Shown one piece after another: positions 16,386 to 24,430 of a stretch of DNA of 64,000 nt. The DNA lies in contig CAZGNV010000003.1 in the NCBI GenBank assembly GCA_964527835.1, forward strand, positions 79,722 through 143,721, written 5' to 3'. This DNA comes from JAFDCJ01 sp964527835. Lineage in GTDB: Bacteria > Desulfobacterota > Desulfobacteria > Desulfobacterales > JAFDCJ01. Position numbers and translations under genes: made by a program. The notes beneath the pieces are model-generated. The model worked only from the letters and a program-made list of their open reading frames with translations, was not told where the DNA came from and ran no database searches. Each line of letters begins with the position of its first letter. The first letter of the stretch is position 1.

Positions 16386-17743
16386 AGCCCAAAATCCTGG
16401 TGGTAGACGATGAACCGGCCCACCGGCAGATGATCGAAGCCGTGCTGGGCGCCGAAGGCTACGAAATCCAGCAGGCCACCGACGGCCGTACGGCCCTGGC
16501 GGCCATCGAAGAGCGCTTCCATGACCTGGTGATTATGGATATCCGCATGCCGCGGATGGGGGGCATTGAAGCGCTCAAGGAAATCAAGGCCATCAGCCCG
16601 GCGATTCCCATCATTATCATGACCGCCTATGCGTCGGTGGGTACGGCCGTGGAAGCGCTCAAGGCCGGTGCCTATGACTACCTGACCAAGCCGCTGGACA
16701 TCGAGGAGCTGAAAATCCTGGTTGCCAAGGCCCTGCGGTTTCATCAGCTGGAGCAGGACAATGTCTACCTCAAGGAACGGTTGAACGATCGCTTTGATTT
16801 TTCCAATATTCTCGGGCGCAGTCCGGCCATGAAGCAGCTTTTTGAAACTATGGCGCTGGTGGCCCCCTCGGACGCCACCGTTCTTATCGTCGGTGAGAGC
16901 GGCACCGGCAAGGAACTGATCGCCAGTGCCATTCACCAGAACAGCCCGCGCAAAGACCGCCCCCTGATCAAGGTCAACTGCGCCGCCTTGCCGGAAGCGC
17001 TGCTGGAAAGCGAGCTTTTCGGCCACGAAAAGGGGGCCTTTACCGGGGCGCTGTCCCGCAAGCAGGGGCGCTTCCAGCTGGCGCACCGGTCCTCCATTTT
17101 TCTGGACGAAATCGCCGAAATGGCCCCTGCCACCCAGGCCAAGATTTTGCGGGTGCTCCAGGAACGCGAGTTTGAACCGGTGGGCAGCTCGCAGACGGTC
17201 AAGGTGGACACCCGCATCATCGCCGCCACCAACAAGAACCTGGAAGAGCAAATCCGCGCCGGTCGCTTCCGGGAGGATCTTTACTACCGGATCAACGTGG
17301 TCGTCTTACCGGTTCCGAGCTTGAAGCAGCGCCGGGAGGATATCCCGCTGCTGGCTGATTTTTTTCTCAAGCAGTATGCGGAAAAAAATCAGCGGCCCAT
17401 CGAAGGCTTTACTCCCCGGGCCGTGGACCTGCTCATGCGTTACGACTGGCCCGGCAATGTGCGGGAACTGGAAAACGTGGTGGAACGGGCGGTGATTATG
17501 AGCCGGGGGGATATGATCACACCACTGGAATTTCCGGACGAGCTGCAGAAACTGGATACGGAACTGGCGGCCGCCCCGGTGGCCGTGACCCCCGGCCGCT
17601 CCCTCAAGGAAGTCGAAAAAGCGCTGATTCTGCAAACCCTGGAAGAAACCGGCGGCAACCGCACCCATGCGGCGAAAATTCTGGGCATCAGCCGCCGCAC
17701 CCTGCAGCTCAAATTGAAGGAATACGGGATCAATCCGTCCTGA
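16382..17743 (+). CDS. Sigma-54-dependent response regulator, ZraR/NtrC-like
   Basis: A 453-residue regulator. The receiver domain (residues 1-~120) has phospho-acceptor Asp53 in LVIMDIRMP and the Lys of DYLTKPLD. The AAA+ domain follows with Walker A GESGTGKE, the sigma-54 contact loop GAFTGA, Walker B FLDEIAEM, and the sensor-II region WPGNVRELENVVERAV. A Fis-type helix-turn-helix ends the protein (RTHAAKILGISRRTLQLKLK). It activates sigma-54 promoters; the candidates close by are at 14386, 18907 and 19659. It is a paralogue of 24431-25807. The start overlaps the kinase stop. Confidence 0.95.
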   Translation: MKPKILVVDDEPAHRQMIEAVLGAEGYEIQQATDGRTALAAIEERFHDLVIMDIRMPRMGGIEALKEIKAISPAIPIIIMTAYASVGTAVEALKAGAYDYLTKPLDIEELKILVAKALRFHQLEQDNVYLKERLNDRFDFSNILGRSPAMKQLFETMALVAPSDATVLIVGESGTGKELIASAIHQNSPRKDRPLIKVNCAALPEALLESELFGHEKGAFTGALSRKQGRFQLAHRSSIFLDEIAEMAPATQAKILRVLQEREFEPVGSSQTVKVDTRIIAATNKNLEEQIRAGRFREDLYYRINVVVLPVPSLKQRREDIPLLADFFLKQYAEKNQRPIEGFTPRAVDLLMRYDWPGNVRELENVVERAVIMSRGDMITPLEFPDELQKLDTELAAAPVAVTPGRSLKEVEKALILQTLEETGGNRTHAAKILGISRRTLQLKLKEYGINPS

Positions 17744-17817
17744 TCCATCGGCCCTTATAAAATAGCGATGTGAAAAAATTACACGGCGGCGGCACCGTCC
17801 GGCAGGACAATGCCAAA

Positions 17818-18435
17818 TTATTTCGCAGCCCCCCACATTTCCCACAGGGCCCTGATAGAGACGATGGCGAAAGTCAATCCAAAAAGGCCGCCCCCCGGAA
17901 GGTGAAGCCAGAAAAAAACCGGCGAGACATAGCCTTTCAACCACACAGCGCCGATATCGACCAGCAGGCCGACAAACGGCAAAACCACCAGCCCGGTGCG
18001 CACCTGCGCACGGAGATCCAGAAAAACCGCAATGGCCCCCATGAAGATAAAAATCATGCTCATGCCGAACAGGTGAATATGGGTCCACTTCAACGACCAG
18101 ACAAATTGTTCCGTTTGATAAAATGGCTTGCTGGAATGGGCCTGCTCGGCAGGGGCGGCGGTTGCAAAAAGATCTCCCCGGGCAGCCGGTGTTTCATCGG
18201 CTGGCTTCAAGCTGGACGGGGAGGTCTCGCTTTGGGAATGGCCGGTGTGATCGGCCGCCGGCTGGTTTGAAAAAAAGGTCGGAATGATGTCATGGACGAT
18301 GATCTGCCCCAGGGCGCCGGCCATTCCGATGGCCATCATCACGATGATTGCCGTGGCCAGCGCCTTGGCCGGGAGCGGAAAATTTCGCAGCACCGGCCAG
18401 GCCTGCTTTTTCGATTCCACCGATTGCGCGGTCAT
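17818..18435 (-). CDS. Multi-helix membrane protein with membrane-embedded histidines
   Basis: A 205-residue protein. Five hydrophobic segments are visible: a first helix near residue 25 (ALATAIIVMMAIGMAGALGQ), then a ~70-residue exported loop rich in Ala/Ser/Pro/His, then four closely spaced helices with the motif WTHIHLFGMSMIFIFMGAI. The paired His of WTHIH inside a helix is reminiscent of di-haem or metal-binding four-helix membrane proteins, but this is not proof. ATG 18435 is preferred, though GTG 18438 is the same distance from AAAGGAGG. It follows the DUF6488-like gene by 42 bp and is probably cotranscribed. Confidence 0.75.
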   Translation of the reverse strand: MTAQSVESKKQAWPVLRNFPLPAKALATAIIVMMAIGMAGALGQIIVHDIIPTFFSNQPAADHTGHSQSETSPSSLKPADETPAARGDLFATAAPAEQAHSSKPFYQTEQFVWSLKWTHIHLFGMSMIFIFMGAIAVFLDLRAQVRTGLVVLPFVGLLVDIGAVWLKGYVSPVFFWLHLPGGGLFGLTFAIVSIRALWEMWGAAK

Positions 18436-18477
18436 CACAGTTTACCTCCTTTTTAAGGATATGCCGGCCATGGGGGA

Positions 18478-18843
18478 TCAGTCACCGGTAAAATTAGATC
18501 CGGTGTATTGGCCGTCAGCGGAAAAAAAGATGTAGACGGCCTGCGGATTGCCCTTGGCGCGATGAAAGGAGACCACCACTTCGTCCCGGTCAGCGCGCTT
18601 GCGGGAGACAACCGCCGCGCGGGTCAGCTGCGTTTCCCAGCTGGAATCGAGTTTTCCACTTTCAACCAGGCGATTGTAAAGCCCGGTGGCTTTCTGCAGA
18701 GCCTGCAGGTGGGTAAACGCTTTGCCTGCATGCTTGCCGCCGTGACTGAAGGCCACCGAAGCGGTGATGAGCAGCACGAAAACCAGCGCAATGACTGCCA
18801 CACGTCTTTTTATTAATGTCCTGGGTGGATTTGTTTTTTTCAT
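18478..18843 (-). CDS. Secreted DUF6488-like protein
   Basis: A 121-residue protein with a signal peptide (VAVIALVFVLLITASVAFS) followed by a short His-rich segment SHGGKHAGK. The rest matches my memory of DUF6488 proteins: a helix ending in VESGKLDSSWETQ, a strand with DEVVVSFHRA, and the C-terminal YIFFSADGQYTGSNFTGD. The function of that family is unknown; members are often found beside metal-resistance genes. The start has AGGAGGTTATCCAA. A sigma-54 promoter lies 64 bp upstream. Confidence 0.78.
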   Translation of the reverse strand: MKKTNPPRTLIKRRVAVIALVFVLLITASVAFSHGGKHAGKAFTHLQALQKATGLYNRLVESGKLDSSWETQLTRAAVVSRKRADRDEVVVSFHRAKGNPQAVYIFFSADGQYTGSNFTGD

Positions 18844-18906
18844 TTGGATAACCTCCTGGCTTGGCAAAGTCAAATTATCGTTGAACTGAATGTGGTGGCA
18901 TGAGAT

Positions 18907-18921
18907 GCAAGCAATGTGCCA
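18907..18921 (-). promoter_or_regulatory. Sigma-54 promoter for the DUF6488-like / membrane protein operon
   Basis: On the minus strand TGGCACattgcTTGC, a full consensus match in the 126-base gap after the ZraP-like gene. Predicted start near 18895. Confidence 0.8.
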
Positions 18922-18969
18922 GCGACTAACCCAAAAGAATTGGAGGCTATCCACAAAGACAGGCCGTTA

Positions 18970-19563
18970 TCACTGGCTGCCGCCGCCCATCATGCCTTGG
19001 TTTGCGCCGGGGCCCATCATCATGTTCTGGTTGCCGCCGGGACCCATCATGCCGCCTCCCATGCGCCCGCGGCCCATGTTGGGGTTGATTTTGCGCATTT
19101 TTTCCATGTGGGCCTGTTCTTTTTGATAAAGCTGGGATCGCAGCCGGGCGGTTTCGTTTTGCAGGTTAGCGACTTTGCGGTTGTCCGGGTTCTGGCGTCC
19201 CAGTTCGTTTCTCAGCTCAAGATTCTTTTGATAAAGCTCCTGCCGCAACCCCTCGGTGTCCTTTAAAAAGGCATTATATTCCTGCTGCATCCTCTGCCTG
19301 TCTTCGGCGCTCATGTTGTTCCAATTGCCCTGGTTGCCGTGGGACCATTGGTTCCAGTTCGAACCGTGTTGCCCGCCCCGGTTGGAACCATGTTGGCCCC
19401 CCCAGTGCTGGCCGCCGGATCCCATTCGTTGATTCTGATTTTGCATGCCCTGATTATAGGGTCCGGTGCTGTTTTGACCGGCAGCGGCCACTGCGGCGAA
19501 TGCGGTCAGACCGATCACCATCAGCAAACTCATTAAGATTGCAATTTTTTGCTTGTTTTTCAT
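18970..19563 (-). CDS. Periplasmic ZraP/CpxP-like metal-responsive protein
   Basis: A 197-residue protein with a signal peptide (MSLLMVIGLTAFAAVAAA). The mature N-terminal part is a low-complexity Gln/Asn/Gly/His region (GGQHWGGQHGSNRGGQHGSN). Then come two amphipathic helices typical of ZraP/Spy proteins (MSAEDRQRMQQEYNAFLKD, and NLQNETARLRSQLYQKEQ). The tail is rich in Met and Gly (RGRMGGGMMGPGG repeats). ZraP is a zinc-binding periplasmic chaperone under ZraSR control, and here it also sits beside a ZraSR-like pair. The His and Met-rich ends suggest Zn or Cu binding. The ribosome site AAGGAG is strong and a sigma-54-like promoter lies upstream. Confidence 0.85.
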   Translation of the reverse strand: MKNKQKIAILMSLLMVIGLTAFAAVAAAGQNSTGPYNQGMQNQNQRMGSGGQHWGGQHGSNRGGQHGSNWNQWSHGNQGNWNNMSAEDRQRMQQEYNAFLKDTEGLRQELYQKNLELRNELGRQNPDNRKVANLQNETARLRSQLYQKEQAHMEKMRKINPNMGRGRMGGGMMGPGGNQNMMMGPGANQGMMGGGSQ

Positions 19564-19658
19564 TTTATTTCTCCTTAATGTTTAGCCCATCGAAATTACA
19601 TCCGGGTCGTATGAATTAAGCCGGCTTTCCATCGGGCCGGGCTGGCAACTTAAGATAA

Positions 19659-19673
19659 GCAAACTTGATGCCG
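19659..19673 (-). promoter_or_regulatory. Sigma-54-like promoter for the ZraP-like gene
   Basis: On the minus strand CGGCATcaagtTTGC, with GG-N10-GC. It departs from the consensus at two -24 positions. A palindrome ATATCA-CTT-TGATAT at 19702-19716 lies just upstream but is closer than most enhancers. Confidence 0.55.
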
Positions 19674-19840
19674 AAATTAAAAGGTTGCGGCTATCTTCAA
19701 GATATCACTTTGATATTATTGCAAAATTTATCTGTTCAGAAGCGGACGGCAACTGCCGCATATGTTGTTCGCGGTATTTTAAACAAAAGGGCGGGTATTT
19801 TTTACACATCTCGTTATCGACATCACGCCGGGGAGGTATC

Positions 19841-20167
19841 ATGAGTTTAGTCAAATCCATTCGACAATTTCTGAAAGAAAAACATCTGCCGGAAGAATCA
19901 ATCAAAAAGGTCGTGCCCGAGGAAAAACCGGAGGCGTCGGAAGTCGGCATTGATTTTTTGGACGGCATGAGCACCGGCACCGCGCGGTTTATCATTGACC
20001 GCAAGGTCACCGGTGATGTTTTGCAAAAGTACGAAGTCCAGGATCTGGAAAACAAGGGCCGCTATTATCTTGCCAAGATCGTGGATTCGGATGGCAACGT
20101 AACCGACACGGTTCTGATCGATAAGACCAACCGCACCGTCCATTTTGAAAAGGGCAAATTTAAATAG
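19841..20167 (+). CDS. Small cytoplasmic protein of unknown function
   Basis: A 108-residue soluble protein starting at ATG 19841 behind GGGGAGGTATC. It opens with a charged helix (LVKSIRQFLKEKHLPEESIK). The following ~70 residues look like a small beta barrel or beta sheet: DGMSTGTARFIIDRKVTGD, then RYYLAKIVDSDGNVTDTVLIDKTNRTVHF. No family recognised and no catalytic residues evident. It stands alone between a divergent ZraP-like gene and a convergent kinase gene. Confidence 0.7.
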   Translation: MSLVKSIRQFLKEKHLPEESIKKVVPEEKPEASEVGIDFLDGMSTGTARFIIDRKVTGDVLQKYEVQDLENKGRYYLAKIVDSDGNVTDTVLIDKTNRTVHFEKGKFK

Positions 20168-20188
20168 CCTTTACCTTAAGGTTGAGGT

Positions 20189-22189
20189 TTACTCTGGTTC
20201 CGCGGCTTGGATTTGAACCCCGCGCACGCACCGAAAACCCACTTCTTCGAATGATTCCCAGGGCTGGCGGATCACAAGAGACGGCAGGGGGCTGTCTTTT
20301 TCCACTGCCGCCTCGATGCCGCCCAGGATGACGTACTCCGCCTCGCCGGGTTCCGCCCTGGAAGTCGCCTCCGACTGCAGCAGCGCCCATTCGCCGATAT
20401 CTTCATTCATCCCCCGAATTCCAAAGGCGTTGGGGGGGGATGAAAGCACGGGCTGCAGTTTTTGCAGCGCCTTCAGCTGCCGGGGAGCGGGTTTTTGGGC
20501 CGTGCCTTGCCGTCTTTCGGACCAGTCCTGCATCATCCAGCCCATGTGCATCCCCGATGAAGACCGGCCGTCTGTCTGTGGCTGACTGTTTCGTTTGGGG
20601 CGCCCTTTTTTTGCGGTGTAAATCCACTCGATTGCCGTGGGCAGGCGCCGTCCGTAAAAACGGGCATACGCCGATGCTCCGAGACCGGTCACCCGCAGCA
20701 CAGGGAAAGAAGCATAGATTGCCTTGGTTACCTTGAACCTGCCGTCGCGAAAGATAATCGGGTTGTATCCCTCGATGACCTCACCGAGCAGCAGCCAGAT
20801 TTCAGCGTCCCGGCGGACCACCCTGCGTTCCACCCGGATCGACGACAGGCTCTGGTTTAAAAATTCCACGTACTGGTGGTTGGTGACCTGGGTTTCATCC
20901 ATATAAAACGGGTTTACCTGCACGGTTTTGTTTATCCGGGGACTGGAGGCGGTGGCAGCGGTGGTAATCGTGACCTTCCCGCCGGGGATAAAGTGCAGCG
21001 AGGCGCCGTCTTCGGCCAGCAGGGTCTGTTTTGGTTTTTCGGAGGGCTTGAGGATGACAGCGGTGGAATCGGTCCGATTCGACGATGACATGTCTTCGGT
21101 GGTGACCGGTGCGCTGTTTTGCAGCAACAACGATTTGTCGGGTTGATGAAAAACGTGCCACACTCCCATGGCAGCCATTGATGCCACCGCCAGGATGATA
21201 CCTGTCCAGATCCACTTGGGATTGTGCAGAAACGAGGAAGGCCGTGGCGCTGCCGAAACACGAGCGGCAGGCTTTTTTTGCAAATTGTCGATCGCTTCTG
21301 TCAGGGCCTTGCGCAGTTCGGCCACCGATGGGTAGCGGTCTATTTTTTTTTCGGCGGTACTGCGCTGGATGATTTGATCAAGGGTCTGGAAAAAAGGCGT
21401 TTCCGGATCGGGCAACCGTTCTTTTTGAAACGGTTTCATTTTGGATGTCAGCTTGCCCACAAGGGCCTCGTACAATATTTTACCCAGCGAATAGATATCG
21501 GATTGCTCATCGGCGTTTTTGAATTCGAAAAAGTGTTCCGGAGACATGTACGGTGGGGTGCCCTTGACGTCGATGGATTGGGTCACGGATTTCAGCCGAC
21601 AGGAGCGTGCCAGTCCGAAATCCGCAATTTTCGGCGTGCTGCCGTCCATGAGGACATTTTCCGGCTTCAAGTCCCGGTGCACAATGCCCGCCTCATGCAG
21701 AGCCTCGACACCGGCGAGAACCGGCAAGAAGTAATTGGAAAGCCATGCGACAGTCAAATCCTCTTCCGGGTAAAACCCTTCTTCCGACATGGTTTCGCGC
21801 AGGGTGTTGCCCGGGATATATTCCATTACGATGTATTCGCGGTGGATCTCTTGGCCGGACTTCTGGACCACAAGGGTTCCATAGTCATAGATCTGGACGA
21901 TATTGGGATGCCGCACCTGGGCCATGGACTGGACTTCATTGCGAAAACGCAGCAGCCCGGTTTCGAATTCTTCTTCGTTGTCGATGCAGGATTGTACCCA
22001 CTCCGTGGAGATCACCTTGATCACCACGTCACGCTTCAAGTTGAGCTGGTGGGCCCGGTATACCTCTCCCATGCCGCCCCTGGCGATGAATTCGAGAATG
22101 ACCCATTTTTCGTTGATTACCGTTCCCACTCCGAGGGTGGTGTTCTGGTCATTTTTTGCAGCCGTCATTTTTTTCTCGTTTCCGGGCAT
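20189..22189 (-). CDS. Ser/Thr protein kinase fused to a formylglycine-enzyme-like (SUMF1/FGE) domain
   Basis: A 666-residue membrane kinase. The Hanks kinase domain (residues ~27-290) is complete: GGMGEVY glycine loop, VVIKV Lys, HRDLKPENVLMD catalytic loop, ADFGL, and the TPPYMSPEHF activation segment. A membrane helix lies near residue 330 (KWIWTGIILAVASMAAMG). The periplasmic C-terminal ~280 residues resemble FGE-sulfatase domains (VNPFYMDETQVTNHQYVEFL, then YARFYGRRLPTAIEWIY, then a final VGFRCVRGVQ). FGE-like domains on kinases usually bind rather than oxidise Cys. The start overlaps the PP2C stop (TGATG). The N-terminal half is a close paralogue of 29120-30262. Confidence 0.92.
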   Translation of the reverse strand: MPGNEKKMTAAKNDQNTTLGVGTVINEKWVILEFIARGGMGEVYRAHQLNLKRDVVIKVISTEWVQSCIDNEEEFETGLLRFRNEVQSMAQVRHPNIVQIYDYGTLVVQKSGQEIHREYIVMEYIPGNTLRETMSEEGFYPEEDLTVAWLSNYFLPVLAGVEALHEAGIVHRDLKPENVLMDGSTPKIADFGLARSCRLKSVTQSIDVKGTPPYMSPEHFFEFKNADEQSDIYSLGKILYEALVGKLTSKMKPFQKERLPDPETPFFQTLDQIIQRSTAEKKIDRYPSVAELRKALTEAIDNLQKKPAARVSAAPRPSSFLHNPKWIWTGIILAVASMAAMGVWHVFHQPDKSLLLQNSAPVTTEDMSSSNRTDSTAVILKPSEKPKQTLLAEDGASLHFIPGGKVTITTAATASSPRINKTVQVNPFYMDETQVTNHQYVEFLNQSLSSIRVERRVVRRDAEIWLLLGEVIEGYNPIIFRDGRFKVTKAIYASFPVLRVTGLGASAYARFYGRRLPTAIEWIYTAKKGRPKRNSQPQTDGRSSSGMHMGWMMQDWSERRQGTAQKPAPRQLKALQKLQPVLSSPPNAFGIRGMNEDIGEWALLQSEATSRAEPGEAEYVILGGIEAAVEKDSPLPSLVIRQPWESFEEVGFRCVRGVQIQAAEPE

Positions 22190-22959
22190 CAAACGTGAAC
22201 CACCATTACGGTCACATTGTCACGGCCGCCGTTTTCCAGGGCCCTGGCAACTAGACACCGGCACTGCTCTTTAACCGCCGGGTGCTGTAAAAGAATATCC
22301 CTGATTTCTTCATCGGAAACCATACCAAAAAGTCCGTCACTGCACAACACAAAGATGTCGTCCGGATCCACGTCTTCAACCAGGGTGAAGACATCATCGA
22401 TGCCCTGCCCAACCGCCTGGCTCATCACGTGGTTTATGGGGTGGTTGGCAATCTTTTCGGGTGTCAGGTATCCCATCTGGATGAAAAGTTGGGCCATGGT
22501 ATGATCTTCGGTCAGCTGCTGCAGCCGACCCTTCCGCAGCCTGTAAATCCGGCTGTCTCCCACATGGGCGATCAAGGCCTTGTGCTTTGTGATGACCAGG
22601 GCCGACAGGGTGGTCCCCATGTTTTCATATTTTTTGTTTTTTCGCCCGTAGGCGATAATTTTATCATGGACCCTGTAAATACTGGCTTTCAAATGGTGCA
22701 GCCGCCGCTTGAAGTAATCCGGATCCCCCCGGCTGTCTGAGTTCGCGCAATAATATTGCGTTATCTCCCGGCAGGCGATCTGGCTGGCGATCTCCCCCCC
22801 GGGATGCCCGCCCATGCCGTCGGCAACCATATACAGCCGGCCATGGCGTTGAATATCCTGGCCGGGACTGGAGTGATCAACGACCAGAAAACTGTCTTCG
22901 TTTTTGTTTCGTTTCAGCCCGATGTCTGATTGGGTGCACACCTGGTTTTTTTCAGTCAT
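22189..22959 (-). CDS. PP2C-family Ser/Thr phosphatase (Stp1-like)
   Basis: A 256-residue soluble phosphatase. Metal-binding motifs of bacterial PP2C enzymes are intact: DIGLKRNKNEDSF (residues ~12-24), YMVADGMGGHPGGEIAS, LIAHVGDSRIYRLR, LTEDHTMAQ, LCSDGLFGMVSDEEI and GGRDNVTVMVV at the end. It removes phosphate from proteins modified by the kinase encoded directly downstream. The gene pair is translationally coupled. No sigma-54 site lies upstream; its promoter was not identified. Confidence 0.94.
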   Translation of the reverse strand: MTEKNQVCTQSDIGLKRNKNEDSFLVVDHSSPGQDIQRHGRLYMVADGMGGHPGGEIASQIACREITQYYCANSDSRGDPDYFKRRLHHLKASIYRVHDKIIAYGRKNKKYENMGTTLSALVITKHKALIAHVGDSRIYRLRKGRLQQLTEDHTMAQLFIQMGYLTPEKIANHPINHVMSQAVGQGIDDVFTLVEDVDPDDIFVLCSDGLFGMVSDEEIRDILLQHPAVKEQCRCLVARALENGGRDNVTVMVVHV

Positions 22960-23360
22960 CTTTTTTTCATCTTTGCGTTTAAGTTCTCAACTTTTCGGCC
23001 GCGTTTTGCAGTCGACGCCGGTCTATGCCCGTTGCATTACATCCTGTAAAACTAACCACAATTGGGTGTTTTGTAAACGCCAATCTATTCGGCCCCGCTG
23101 TTTTTCGAAAAAAATGCTCTTCAAAATCTATAAAAAACAGTGTTAACAATTACAGTTGCCTAACATAATTGAATACAAAAGAAACAGGCGGTTTTGCTTA
23201 GCCCATGGTACTTTGATAATTTTAAAAAGGACAGGCAGCGATGAAGCACATTTCAAAAAAGGCGGTTATAGACATAGGGGAGCAGGAACCTTGTCTATAT
23301 GGTAGGGAGGGGTTTCAGGCAGTTCTGTTCGATTTTTGATTACTGAAAGCCCTGGGTGTG
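22960..23360. other. 400-base stretch with only a doubtful mini-ORF
   Basis: AT-rich sequence upstream of the phosphatase gene. It contains one short frame at 23241-23339 (32 codons, starting MKHISKKAVIDIGEQEPC) with a moderate ribosome site (AAAGGACAGGCAGCG). Nothing shows that it is a real gene. No palindrome or sigma-54 motif was found. Confidence 0.3.
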
Positions 23361-23624
23361 CTATTGGAGCAAATCTTTTTTCATGGACTCGTATTGCTCT
23401 CGGGTGATTTCCCCCCTGGCATAGCGCTCCTTCAGAATCTCCATTGCTCTGGAATCAGAGCTGTTTCTGTGGTAACCTGAACGGTTAGAATAATTTTGTC
23501 CGTTGTAGCCATGGCCATAAGGGCCGTGGCCCATGCCGCAGCCGGTCATTGCCGTTAATGCAAAACCAGCAATGGCAACGATCAGAATTGACCTAACAGC
23601 AATTTTCAAGGATTTTGTCTTCAT
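23361..23624 (-). CDS. Small lipoprotein with C-terminal SHOCT domain
   Basis: An 87-residue protein. A signal sequence ends in the lipobox-like TAMTGC (Cys29), so the mature protein is probably lipid-anchored. A Gly/Tyr/His/Asn-rich linker (MGHGPYGHGYNGQNYSNRSG) leads to a SHOCT motif at the end: AMEILKERYARGEITREQYESMKKDL. SHOCT segments are short oligomerisation or binding helices. The ribosome site AAGGGAAG is good. It lies 131 bp behind the Met/Gly-rich gene and may share its sigma-54 promoter. A SHOCT relative with a membrane helix is at 27941. Confidence 0.82.
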   Translation of the reverse strand: MKTKSLKIAVRSILIVAIAGFALTAMTGCGMGHGPYGHGYNGQNYSNRSGYHRNSSDSRAMEILKERYARGEITREQYESMKKDLLQ

Positions 23625-23755
23625 TGGCTTCCCTTATCTATTGGCCGGTGATGCCGGTGGGATTTTTACCGGATCCAATAATTTTTCTATCTTTAATAGT
23701 ATCGGGGCAGCAAGCAGCCGCCCCGGTGCGAGTGCTTTTCAGTGCGACCCATGGC

Positions 23756-24112
23756 TTACCACGGACAGTAGCCGCCGGGACCCATCATGCCATAATTCGT
23801 CATTCCCGAATCCATCATCCGGTAGCCTACGCCGCCTCTTCCATCGAAATTTCCGGTGCTGTTGGGGTTGATGTTTCTGTTTGCGTTCGAGCTCGAATCA
23901 CTCCTGTAGGCTTGGTCGCTGTACATTCTGGCGTTCCAGTTCGGACCGCGCTGGCTCCACCCAGGGTCGCTGTAGCCCATGCCATGACTATACATGCCCA
24001 TTGACTGTCGGCCGTAACCCATGCCCCAATCCGCGAAAGCATAGGCCGCGAATCCGACAAGGGCGATTATTGATAAAACCATGATCACTTTTTTTGTGTG
24101 ACTGTCCTGCAT
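23756..24112 (-). CDS. Secreted Gly/Met/Tyr/Asn-rich small protein
   Basis: A 118-residue protein with a signal peptide (VIMVLSIIALVGFAAYAFA) and a mature part of low complexity: Met-Gly-Tyr clusters (MGYGRQSMGMYSHGMGY), Trp-Asn-Arg and Ser/Asn runs, and an end MMGPGGYCPW. The MMGPGG block is shared with the ZraP-like protein at 18970. Met/His/Tyr-rich periplasmic proteins of this type often bind Cu or Ag, which is an inference here. GAAAGGAG precedes the ATG. A perfect sigma-54 promoter and a 17-bp activator palindrome lie upstream. Confidence 0.75.
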   Translation of the reverse strand: MQDSHTKKVIMVLSIIALVGFAAYAFADWGMGYGRQSMGMYSHGMGYSDPGWSQRGPNWNARMYSDQAYRSDSSSNANRNINPNSTGNFDGRGGVGYRMMDSGMTNYGMMGPGGYCPW

Positions 24113-24213
24113 TGCTTATCTCCTTTCGTTGAAATTGGTAATTTTGAATTTCCGTTAAGATTGATCTTGCAAAGGCTCGCACTCAATTATTTTCATTTCA
24201 GCAATTATATTGA

Positions 24214-24228
24214 GCAAACCCTGTGCCA
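24214..24228 (-). promoter_or_regulatory. Sigma-54 promoter for the secreted Met/Gly-rich and SHOCT lipoprotein genes
   Basis: On the minus strand TGGCACagggtTTGC, a full consensus match. Predicted start near 24202, giving a ~90-base leader. Confidence 0.82.
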
Positions 24229-24345
24229 AAAGGCCTCGCAAGTCAGCAAAAATTTGTATTATCCCGATATCATGTAAAAATTTATTTGTTATTGTTTTGA
24301 ACATAAAGGGCAGGTTTAAATTATTGATGGAAATTAAATTGCCAA

Positions 24346-24362
24346 TGAGTAAAAAGTACTCA
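24346..24362. promoter_or_regulatory. Activator palindrome (UAS) for the 24214 promoter
   Basis: TGAGTA-AAAAG-TACTCA, a perfect 6-5-6 inverted repeat centred 133 bp upstream of the sigma-54 promoter. The same layout occurs at 27732, on the other side of the linked two-component genes, and in weaker form at 6899. Confidence 0.72.
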
Positions 24363-24430
24363 TACTTTGCGGAATGCAAAACCTAGGTTGGGTAAAAAAG
24401 GGATGGGTCGATCTCGCAGGAATAAATCTC

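Larger units (their letters stand above)
24113..24430. other. Regulatory gap upstream of the secreted Met/Gly-rich protein
   Basis: 318 bases without a credible gene. The left part holds the sigma-54 promoter (24214-24228), the right part the 17-bp palindrome (24346-24362) and a further half-site TGGGTAAAAAA at 24389. The end of the second response-regulator gene follows. Confidence 0.6.

Noticed and set aside
21224..22198. Long plus-strand frame opposite the kinase/FGE gene
   Set aside because: The minus strand has every kinase motif; the plus frame has no domain and typical antisense composition.
23241..23339. 32-codon mini-ORF as a gene
   Set aside because: Too short, no homologous pattern, only a moderate ribosome site; mentioned only as content of the gap.
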